Positions 49,701 through 61,700 of a stretch of DNA of 64,000 nucleotides are shown here, in pieces. The stretch lies in the NCBI GenBank assembly GCA_036874045.1, contig CM072341.1:13094501-13158500 (forward strand), given 5' to 3'. This DNA is from Cymodocea nodosa. Taxonomy: Eukaryota > Streptophyta > Magnoliopsida > Alismatales > Cymodoceaceae. The notes under the pieces are model-generated. The model had not been told where the DNA came from and did no database searches. It was given only the letters and a program-made list of their open reading frames with translations. Numbering within the stretch: the first letter of the stretch is position 1; the number at the start of each line of letters is the position of its first letter. Both the position numbers and the translations under genes were made by a program.

Positions 49701-52700
49701 AATGAGAAGGAAAAAAATGGATCCTCACTAACTTACAATATGTTACAAGAGAATATATATATACAATATGTTACATGGATATTCATTTATACTTAAATGA
49801 ATCCTAACATATAAGTACTAAGTACTAACATTCTCCCTCAAGCTAAAGCATATATATCAAACATGTCTAACTTGTTATAAAGATTTTCAAAAACATTAAC
49901 ACCAAACTCCTTAGTGAAAATATCAACAACTTGATCTTTAGATTGAGTAAAAGACGTGGAGATAATCCTTTTAGCTACTTAGTCTTTGATAAAGTGACAA
50001 TCAACCTTAACATGCTTCATCCTTTCTATTGGAGAAGTAAAAAGGGTTTTGTGTATATTCTCTTCTTGAAAGAAAATATACAAGTATATATATAAGGGGG
50101 TAGGATCTATATAAAGATCCATTTACCCAAATAACAACAAACACAACTCTAACACTCTCCCTCAAGTTGGAGAGTATATATTAACTAGACCCAGCTTATT
50201 ACATAGATAATTGAAAGTTTTATAACTCAAAGCCTTAGTTAGAATATCAGCTCGTTCTTTAGAAGAAGGGATATGTAAAGTACAAACAACTCCTCTAGTG
50301 ATCAAATTCCTTATATAGTGGTAATCAATCTTAATGTACTTCGTGCGCTCATGAAAGATCTCATTCTTAGCAATATATATGACAGATTGATTGTCACAAT
50401 ACATAGTCATTGCTCCATCAACTGTCACTCCAAGTTCCCCTAAAAAGGAACTAAGTCACACCATCTCACATCTTGTGAACCTCATGGCTCTATACAACCT
50501 CGACGCTAGAGCAGAAAACCACACTTTGCTTCTTACTCTTCCAGGTGACCAAGTTCCCCCTCACATAAGTTAGATACCCAGAGGTAAACTCCCTATCTCC
50601 TTTGTCACTACTAAAGTCAGTATCTAAGAAGGTTTCTACCTGCAAGTGTCCACAACGCTGATACAATAGACCCTTCCCTAGAACTTCCTTGATGTATGTA
50701 AGCACTCGCAGAACTCCCTACCAATGTACACTTCTAGGCTAGTGCATAAATTGACTAAGTAATCCCACAGTATATACAATGTCAGGTCTGGTAATGGTGA
50801 GATAAATGAGTTTACCCACTAATCTGTGATAGCTCATAGGATCTGACATCTCTTCTGATGATGAATCCCAGAATGAGGGGTTTTACTCAATAGGTGTAGC
50901 CTCTAATTTGCACCCCAACATCCTTGTTTCTGTCAGCAAGTCAAGAACATATTTCCTCTATGACAACATCAACCTCCCCTTAAAGTATGCAAACTCCACT
51001 CTTAGAAAATACCTTGGACACCTTAGGTCTTTTGTTTCAAAGATCGTGCCTAAATGCTCATTGGTTCTGATGATCTCCTCCTGATCATCACTAGTGAGAA
51101 GAATATCAACATATACTGCTAGAACAGTGTATCCTCGTGTAGACTTACGAATGAACACCGAATAATCAACTGTACATCTCTAGAAGCCACTGCTGAACAA
51201 GACACCACTCAGTCTCTCAAACTAGGCTCGTGGACTCTACTTCAACCCATAAATCGCTTTCTTCAGTTTACACACCATCTGGCTTCCTTGCTTGGTATAC
51301 CCTGAGGGTTGTATCATATATACCTCCTCAACCAAATCTCCATATAGGAAAGCATTTTTTACATCAAGCTGGTGAAGCTCCCAATCCTTATAAATAGCCA
51401 TAGATAGTAATACTTTAATAAAATTGAGGCGAGCCACTAGAGAGAAAGTTTCTACATAATCAACCTCATATTCTTAGGTGAAGCCCTTAGCCACAAGTCG
51501 TGCCTTATGTCTCTCCACTATACCATCTGGTTTGAATTTTACAGTGAAAACTCATTTGCAAGATACTAGATTGGCATCTGTAGGGCAAAGAATTAGCTCT
51601 CACGTACCTCGTGACCACAAAGCTTGCATCTCTTGATCCATGGCTCATTTCTAAGAAGGACATTGTAAAGTTTCCTAGTATGTCTTAGGTATACCCTTAG
51701 ACATGACAGATAGAGCAAAATTGTGGCAGGAGGAGGTAAGGTGATTATAAAAAATAAATCGGGAGATGGGATACTGTGTGCAAGAGCATATACTTTTACA
51801 AAGAACAATCGGTAATTCATCTGAGGTGGTAGTAGGATCTGCATCTAAGGCAATCATTGATGGAGCCATAGAGACAACCTCGGGTCATTATTGCCTTTGA
51901 TACATCTGCATAGGTCTGTCTACAACCACATTGTCCACCCCAACTATGTCGGGGGTCTCCTCCACATGTCTATCATCAAGAGTGAGGTAAGGCAATAGAG
52001 GACTAGAGGCGTTAGACTCCTCAATAGAATTAACTTGTTGCGAAAAATAAGGTTGATCCTCCAAAAAGATGACATCAAAGAAAGTGAAGTATCGTCTTAT
52101 AGGAGGGTGATGACATCTATACTTCTTCTGTGTCTTAGAGTACTGTTCAAGCTTTAATTTTGCCCATTTTTAATGAATTTTATAAGTAATTTTGCATGAT
52201 ATTATCTATCTATTGTAGATAAATGATATTAATTATGGGTAATATAAGTCTTGAAATATAATGCAATATAGAAATTTAATTAACAAGTGCATCCCCCATT
52301 GAATATAATTTTACATGGAACACATTGATTTTATTTTGAATGTCCTATGTTAGCTAACGTCTCTTGAAGCTCAATTTCCATTAATTGTAGGTAACACACA
52401 TATGGAAGGAGCTTAATGCAAAAGATCAAAAGAAGATGTAAAGAATCAAAAGTTGGTGAACTAAACTTTAAAGAAGAGGGCATGCCAACACCTTATTGGT
52501 CCTCCTAGATCTATGACATCCTATTGGCTTGGTGATAAAACCAAGGTGCCACATCAAAGAGAGAGAACACATGCTAACATAAATGCAAGGGGAGAGGAAT
52601 TTTGTAAGCCAACTGGGTGCTTCCAACAAGAGAAAGAAAGAGGAGAAGAAGCTTGGAGGTGAGGCTTGTGCTTCCAAAGAGAGACCATCCATTCATGTTA

Positions 52701-55700
52701 TTCACTATTCCAAGGGCTAAGGAGAAGATGTCCAAGCTTGGAGGTGGATTTGCTGTCAAGTTCCATTGAATTCAAAGCTCTAGAGAAGAAGATAAGAAGC
52801 TCCTAAGGTAGTGACAACTCTTAGAGTTTATTATTTTCTTGTATAGAAGGAAGAATTGATGAGAAATGATGGTGAACATCTCAATTATATGTCTTCTTAG
52901 CTAGATAGAGTTCAATGAATGTATATGAATGTTTAATTCTTCTTTTCAACTTCTAATTTGCATCCTCTATTCACGTGTATTGTTGGGGCTATTGGTGAGG
53001 CTTTTACATGAGTGAATGACACTCACCAATGGTGGCTTGGTGCATTTGAGAAGAAGGTGTGAATTGAAAGAAAAAGAAAAAAAGTGTGGATGTTCATTTG
53101 AATGAAGAACCTATCACTTATATCTAGTTGTTAATTTTAATTTCAGTAGTTAATTGAGTTTGTTATATCTTATATTGATCATATTTTGTCCTAATCAATT
53201 TCCAAAAAGAATTTCTAATGCAAGTAGTATAGTATAGTTTAGCTAGATTAGCAAATAGCATAGTTGCACGCATTTAGTATAAATTAGAATAGAGTAGTAT
53301 AGTCTATTGAACCTTCTTGTTTTATTTTTCTTTCCTCAATATTGATGCATTGATATCACTTCTGAAATCACGTGGAACTTGTGTGCATATTATAATTGAA
53401 TGAGTTGATAGATTTACAAGTAAAGAAATTGATTCACATCACCATTTTCCACAATACATTGCCTTGAAACTGCATGATTTGTGAGCTTGTGTTAATTTTG
53501 ATTATTCTACATTCACATGTCATTAATTTACTGAAGTATACCTAAGAGCTTGAAGAACAAGTTGAGTAATAGTTGATTAAGTCATAAACACAATCCTTGT
53601 GGAAAAATGACCTGTATTTGCCATGTACACCAAAAGAACTATGCACTTACAGTAAAGCTTGAGCTAAAAATATAGCTCAACAAGTACCCGACAAACACAC
53701 ACTTGAGGGTATGAGCATCAAGCTTGTCCAATCCTAGACTAAGATCTTGAACATAGATTGTGCACTCAAACACTCTAGGAATAAGGTGAAACAATTTCCC
53801 ATGAGGATAGAGGTGGTGTAGAGGAACCTCCCCCCCAAGGGGAGAGGAAGGCATCCTATTAATAAGATAGGTGGTGGTAAGAACTTCAGGCCAAAAATAC
53901 TTAAGAATGTTCATGTGAACCAGAAGAGTCTGCGTGACATCCAGTAAATGACGATGTTTCCTCTCAGCCACTCCGTTTTGTTGGGAGGTGTGAGAACATA
54001 TTGTTTGACGAAGGATCTCCTTAGAAAGGCAGAGGTTTTGAAAATGAGAGTTCACAAACTAAATAGCGTTATCAGTCCGAAGACATTTTGAAGTCATAGA
54101 GAACTAAGTACTAATTTCACAAACAAAATTTTCAATATAAGTAACAATAGATTTTTTGTCCTTTAACAAGTACACCCAACAATACGAAAGAAATCATCAA
54201 TTAACACAAGATAATACTGATAACCTCTTAAGGAAGTTACCTGACTCGGACCCCAAACATCATAATGAATCAAATCAAACATAGCTAGACTCTTTGTAAG
54301 AGATACATAGGGGTAAGAAGAACGACTATGTTTGCCAACTTGACAGGACTCACACTGAAACTTAGAAATATCAATCCATAGTAATGCTTGTTGTAGTTTG
54401 TGGATTGAGGGGTGACTAAGACGATGATACCAGAGAAGAGGTGACACAGCAGTGGAGTATAGCACGGCAACCAGACCACGTGAAGGTGTATCTTGAGCAA
54501 GTGCATACTTCTTGGTGCTCCTTTTATGACCCAAACCAATTCTCGTCCTCGTCCGTAGATCCTGAAAGGTACAATGGAAAGGAAAGAATGTCACAAAACA
54601 AAATAGCTGGGTAGTAATGGCACTAATTGAAATCAAGTTAACGGAAAGTTCAAGGACAAGAAGGGTGTTCTCAAGCCAAATATTTGGGGTGGCTTCAACA
54701 GTACCACGTCCAGATATCAGGCACGAGCGACCATCAGCCACAGTGACATTGTAGAGACTAGAATTTTCTAGAGACGAGAGAAAATGGTAGGGCAACCTGT
54801 TATGTGCTGAGAGGCACCAAAGTCAATAATCTAAGATTGTGCCTCACTTATACGTACAATCATACCAGAAGTGGAAGCCAAGGAAGTCACGATAGTGTGA
54901 CTGGGGCTTTGTGCCATCTTCAACCTCTCATACTCCTGTTGAGTAATCACTACAGAAACCTCCCCAGATATACCATCATTAGATTTTGTCACCACTCTTG
55001 CCTAGGCTGACTTGCCAAATTTCTCCCAACATTTCTCAGAACGGTGGTTAATTTTACCACAATGAATGTAGAGAGTCCTACGTTGCCCAAATCCCCCTTG
55101 GCTAGATACAAAGTTGGGACGACTCTCCTGCCGACCAAATGCCCTCTTTATTGTCAAAGTTGAGCTGTCTTGAGTCTCTATAACAATCATATTGCCTGCC
55201 TTGGAGATACGGAGGACTCAAGCAAAGGCAGAACCCAGGTCAGGTGTAGTATCTCCCCCCAGTAGGTGTCCCCAGACCTGAGAGACTAGCTCTAGAGGGA
55301 GACCAGACAAAAACGCAGCCACCTATAGATCGTTTCTGTACCTCTGAAGTATGGTAAGTCAATAGTCGAAGGCTAAAGAGCATTCAACTCCTCAAAGAAT
55401 GACCTTATCGTCCCATAATACTCCTGCACAGATTGACTGCCCATCTTGAGTGTGAAAATTTGCTCATAAATATCATACACCTTCAAGATGTTCCTTTCTT
55501 CTACATACATCTGTCTAAGAGTATCCCATATCAGTTTGGTCAGGCGAAGCATCATGACACCCTTAGCTATGGCTAACTTAATGCTATTCTCTAGCCAAGT
55601 AATTATAGTAGCATCATCAGCAAACCAATCGTCATACCCTACCTCCTTGATATCCATCAATGGCTAAGTTAGGTGCTTGCTCTTCCTCTGAGCAGTTACA

Positions 55701-58700
55701 AAGGTAAGGAAGTTCAATGATCATGTGTGATAGTTAAGTTCATTAAGTTTCACAGATGGCCCCAACAAGAGACGAATCACAGACTCCCTAAATGCCATCA
55801 AGCCAACAACTAGACCCTGTAGATGGTTTCAGCAACCACCTTTTGTAGCCCCAGTGGTTTCAACAACCACCTTCTGCACTAGGTTAGCAATTGCAGTTAA
55901 CCTAACTACTACTGGTCACCATCCAACATGACAGTCATGAAGGATGTCTGTAGACAGTAGACAGGTTGGCGACAGTGGCACGACCAATGGTGGCCATGAC
56001 AGCTATAGTAGTAGTTGCAACTTGACCGTAAAGATGGCAGCACTCGCGACAGATGGTGGCTGTGATAGATAGCGGTAGTGACTGGGGCCGCGATAGCAAT
56101 GACCGTGGATGCAACCCCGACGACGGCAACTGTAGCCATGACTACAGCGATCGTGGCTGCAACAATGGCAGCAACAGCGACAACGACAACAACGATGGTA
56201 GCAGTGGCGATGGCGGCGGCAACTGGGGCCCCAGGAAAGTGTGACCTAGCTCTTATACTATGTTGGAGAAGTGAAAAAGGTTTTGTGTATATTCTCTTCT
56301 TGAAAGAAAAGATACAAGTATATATATAAGGAGGTAGGATCCATATAAGGATCCATTTACTTAAATAACAACAAACACAACTCTAACACTTTCATAAAAG
56401 GTAAGATTGCTGGCAATATAAATAACTGCTTGATTATCACAATGCATAAGAATAGACAAGTTCACATCAACTTGTAGTTCCTGTAATAATGTCTTTAACC
56501 AAATAAGTTCTGTGGTAGTCTATGACATAGCTCAATATTCAACTTTTATAATCGACTTGGAAACCACATTTTGTTTTTTGCTTCGCCAGATAACTAAATT
56601 TCCTTTAAGATAAGTACAGAAGTCAAATGTAGACTTTTTATCAACTTTGTCTCTTACATAACCAGCATTTGAGTACCCTTCAACATTCAAGTGACCATGT
56701 TTTTGATATAGAAGGCCCTTCCTTGGGGCATTTTTAATGTAAGCTAAAACAGGAAGAGTCCCTTGCCAATAGACATTTTTTGAGGCATGCATGAACTGAT
56801 TAAGAAGACTTACAGCATAAGAAATATCTGGTCTTATCACGGTCAGGTATATCAGCTTTCCCACTAGCCGCTTATATCTCCCTATGTCTTCAAAGGGAGG
56901 AGAGTCTTCATTCCAGAAAGAATGATTTTATTCTATGGGAATATTATCCAGTTTGTAACCTTCAAGCTTGGTTTCCTTCAACAAGTCCAAGGTATACTTC
57001 CTTTGAGATAGAGATAGACGTCCTCTGGAATAAGTCAACTTAATGCCAATGAAGTATCTCAGTGAGCCCATGTCCTTGGTGGTAAATGTTTTTTGAAGAA
57101 ATCATTTTATCTCTTCTATGCCTTGATGATCATCACTTGTCAGAAGCATGTCATCAACATATATTGTAAGAATAACAACTTCCTTGTTAATATGCTTAAC
57201 AAAGACAAAGTGATCAACCCTACAACTATCAAACCCATGACTCCACATGACACTACTAAATTTTTCAAGCCATGCCTTTAGACTTTGTTTAAGTTCATAA
57301 ATTACCTTGTTGAGCATGCAGACCTGATGGTCCTCCTGAGTAGCACAACCTAAAGGTTGTTCTATGAATATCTATTCATTAAGATCCCCATAAAGGAAAG
57401 TGTTCTTGACATCAAATTAGGTCAATCCCCATGATTTGTTCACAACTATAGATAGAATCACACAAATGGAATCAAGGCAGGCAACAAGAGAAAAGGTCTT
57501 GGAATAATCAATACCATACTCTTGGGAGAATCCTCTAGCCACCAACCACGTCTTATATCTGTCAATAGAACCATCTAGGCGACGTTTGATGGTTTAAACT
57601 CACCTATATGAAATTACATTACCTTCTTCAAGACAAGAAACTAGATCTCAAATAACACGAGAAAGCAGATTATCCATTTTTTCATTCATAGCTATCTTTC
57701 AATGAGATAACTGGAGTGTCTCATGATGATCCCTAGGCAAACATTCAGAAATAATGGATAGAGCAAAGGTATAAAAATTAGAATCCAGGTTAGCATAGGA
57801 GACAACATGAGATAAAGGATGTTGTGTGCACAAGTGGGTCCCTTTCTATAAAGCAATAGGTAGGTCATCATTAGGTGACAAAGAAGTGGACTTATCGACA
57901 GGAGTAGTGGAAGGAGGAGACGTAGGCAAAGTTGAAGGTTGCAGTCTTCGATGATATACTAGGCACATAGGTTGATCATTTGTGTCTTGTACAGGCTAGT
58001 CTTCAAATTCTGTGGTGTAAGTATCCAAGGTCTCGTCAATATCATTGGCATTAGTAGGACGCAAACTCTAGATGCTCAATAGAGGAGGAGAGCAGGTTTG
58101 AAGAAGAGTACTCTTAGAGACAGAACCTACTAGAGGAGAGGCTTCCATAGAGTTGGCATAGGGCTAAGACTTAAAGAATGTCACATCCATAGAAGTATAA
58201 TATTCCCTGGTTGGAGGATGATACAAATGATACTCCTTCTAGGTGTGAGAGTACCTAACAAACATGCACTTGATAGACCTAGGAGATAACTTATCTAATT
58301 CTAGGGATAGATTTTGAACAAAACTAACACACTCAAATACACGAGGGGTAATAGAAAATAGCTCAGTTTCAGGTACAATACGCTAAATAGGGATAATGCC
58401 TCCCAAGGATGTTGAGGGCATCTTATTGATCAAATAAGTGGTAGTAAGGACGACATCATACTAAAGATACTTAAGAACTTGTATATGTATCAAGAGAGTG
58501 CGAGTTATATCAAGTATATGGTGGTGTTTGCGCTCAGCTACCTCATTTGGTTGGAAGGTGTGAGGGCAAGTTGTCTGATGAATAATGTCATGAGAAGCAC
58601 ACACGTTCTGAAAATCATTTTGAACAAATTCAAGGACATTGTCAATTCTTAAAATTTTTGGACAGATGGAGAACTAAGTTTGTATTTCAATTAAGAAGGT

Positions 58701-61700
58701 TTGAAATACATCCAGAACAGTTTGACGATCTTTCAACAAATACACCTAAGATACCTGAGAAAAATCGTCAACAAAGACAATATAATATTTGTGACCTAGA
58801 ACAAATACAACATGACTGAAACCCCAAATATCACAATGAACAAGATCAAACATGCTAGCAAACGATGCAAGACGTAGGTGCTTAAATGTAGCACGATGAT
58901 GTTTCCTAAGCTAATAGAACTCCTAGTCAAAAGATGGAACAGACATCCATAGGAGAGCTTGACAAAGTTTAGCCCATGACGGATGACGCAAGCAGTGGTG
59001 CCATAAAATTAAAGTGTTTGTACTTGACAAACACGCGATCAATTCATTGAAAATATCATCGTGAACTAGCAAGTACACGTCATCAACCCTTTGTCTACGG
59101 CCTAAACTAATACTTTATCCTATCTGCAAATCCTGAAAGATAGCCTAGAAAGGGTAGAAGGTAATTAACCATTGTAGCTGGACAGTAAAAGCACCAATAG
59201 ATAAAAGGTTGAATGAAAATTCAAGTATATAAAGAACATCGTTCAGCCTTAGTTGGAAGGAGATTTGAACCTCCCCTTAACCAAAAATGCAACATAAACA
59301 ACCATTAGCAATGGTAACAGTTGACTTGTTGGTAATAGTATTTAGGTAATTAAATAAGGAAGATGTACCTGAGATGTGAGAGTAAATTTCTGAATCTATA
59401 ACCTAAGGATCATTACTAGAAGTAAGTAATGTAGTACTAGTACCTGAATGAGAAGATGGAGTGGTCTGAGTTCTCATGGCTATAGGTGTGGTTCTTTGTG
59501 ATTGAAGGAGGTGTTCGTGGTCTAATTGAAAAATGGTAACCATCTAACCTGAGTTTGCATTAGCCATATTGGAGGGATTTACACTAAGATTGGCTTAAGG
59601 AGATGGCTTCAGATGGGAAAATTTGTCCTAACATTTCTCAGACTTATGCCTAAACCACCCACATCATTGATATTTGGGTCATTGGTGATCACTTCGACCT
59701 CCACCACACCCACATCCACAACTACCAAAGACCATAAGAGCAAACTGTAAAGCATGGATAGGAACTGATCCACAGGATGTTTGAGTAGAGACATGCATGA
59801 CTTTAGAAAAGGTCTTAGCTAAATCTGGCATTCTATCAGTACCTAATATATGGCCTCAAATCTGAGATGCAGCATCTGGATTGAGACTGGCAATGTAGAA
59901 AGCCACAACAAGTTCCTCTCTATATCGTCTGAATGTATTAACATCTAAGGTGGGAGGCTAATAAATGTTAAGCTCATTTATCAGTCCTCGAAAAGCATTA
60001 TAATGTTCCTAACAAGAGTGATCACCTTGTCTAAGTTGGAATAATGCTTCATAGACCTGAAAAGCCCTAGAGATGTTCTTCTTATGACTATAAGTCTGAC
60101 AGAGGTTATCCCAGATCTCCTTAGAGGTCTTCATTATTGAAACTCCTTGAGCAATCTAAGGCTCTATGCTAGTCAACATCATCAGCATACCAATCTTAAT
60201 ACTTGGTTGAGTTCTCATCAGGCAAAGGACAAAACAAGTATTGTTCTTTTAGGTGAGCAATCACAATTCTTTCGAAGCTCTGTGCCCATAAAAGGTAGTT
60301 CACTTCATTTAATTTCTCAGAGACACCAGGGAAATTCCTGATCAACAGTTCACTCTCACAACTAGAAGAGTGATATGCTGTTGTGGTGGAGCTTCCTAAT
60401 GAAGCCATCTCCATGATAGAATAGACAATGGCCAAGCTATTCTTCTATATCTACTTTTTCTTTTTTTGGTTCTAACGATAGCGAGCTTACGAATCCTAAG
60501 GGCTTTGACAGACCAAGGGCTTCGAAAGTGGCTTCAAATGCTAGTGGGCTTCAGAAGTGGTTGAACATCGAGCTTCAAATGCCACAAAGGAAACTAGACG
60601 CAGACTATAAACGACGAGCAAACAAAGCGGATGCGTCGGGACGAGCAGAGGCATCGGATTAGACACATCGAGACAGCGTTAGCAGACAGCGGGAGGACTC
60701 CTCGTGGTCAGCATCAATAGACAGACAAGCAGGGTTCAATAGACGCGTCGTGTGCTCTAATACCAAGTTGAACAATGAGGAGGAAAAAAATGGATCCTCA
60801 CTAACTTACAATATGTTACAAGAGAATATATATATACAATATGTTACATGGATATCCATTTACACTTAAATGGATCTTAACATATAAGTACTAAGTACTA
60901 ACAGAAGAGATATTGGATCTTAAATTTTAATGGAAACCTGAATCTGTTTTTTAAATTTGAGTTAACAAATCTTTGTCTATTAGACTTAATTATAAATAAT
61001 TTGCATACTTGGAATTTTTAGTATTTTGAATAATATATTTGATTCATCTACTAAAGAAAAATTCTCAATACACAAGCATGTCCTACACCCTCTTTGAATA
61101 AGGATAGATTTATGTGTCAATTCACAGAAACTAGTATTTTTACAATATATTCCTGTTACAAATGATGTCATTCAAATATATGACTTAATTTAGAGGATGA
61201 TTTAGTGGCAAAGCATAATAAGATAATTGAAAACTCAAATCTTTAAACTTTCTAAATCCAAGAATTGTCTTATTTTGTGAATAAAATAAAAGAAAATCAT
61301 TTTAGATGGTTTGATCATATGCACAAAAAAGCCTATAGATACACCCTGTAAGGAAAGAATAATTAATAAAATAGGTGAAATTAAAAGAGGTGGAGGAAGA
61401 CCAAAGTTCAGTTGGTTAAAAATAGTAAAAAAAAGATATGAAATTATATAATTTAACTGAGGATTTAATTATGAATAGAAACAAATGTAGAGAAAGGATT
61501 CATGTGGCCAATTCTACATAGTGGAATTAAGGCAGTGATTTTTGTTATTGTTGTTATTGTGTTAACGACATTGTTCCTACAAATACTAGATTGGCTAGAG
61601 TATTACCTTGGTTGGATAATATCTATGTCTTCTCTAATAATGATGAGGAGATTCTTAATCATCTTTTCACTAGCTCTTAATCATCTTTTTACTAGCTACA

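Larger units (their letters stand above)
50027..56388 (-). mobile_element. Element G: Ty1/copia retrotransposon nested in F
   Basis: LTRs of 128 bp lie at 50027-50154 (3') and 56261-56388 (5'). A perfect target duplication CTTTC is at 50022-50026 and 56389-56393. Excision rejoins the RNase H of F in frame. The primer site TAGTATAAGAGC follows the 5' LTR (56249-56260) and the polypurine tract TTGAGGGAGAG precedes the 3' LTR. Coding order is copia-type. It is related to F but has a different LTR. The solo LTR H interrupts its integrase region. Confidence 0.9.
49693..60903 (-). mobile_element. Element F: Ty1/copia retrotransposon with short LTRs, interrupted by G
   Basis: LTRs of about 137 bp lie at 49693-49830 (3') and 60768-60903 (5'). 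A perfect target duplication GAAGA is at 49688-49692 and 60904-60908. Both LTRs start TGTTAGTACTTAG on the minus strand and end ...TTCAACT, next to the primer site. Gag, protease, integrase, RT and RNase H follow in order. Short LTRs and the RT/RNase H sequence suggest the Ale-type lineage. The LTRs differ at only a handful of positions by eye. Element G splits its RNase H. Confidence 0.9.

Noticed and set aside
56053-56329. Open frames on both strands around 56.0-56.3 kb
   Set aside because: Low-complexity triplet composition of the element G leader; the real gag start is at 55798.
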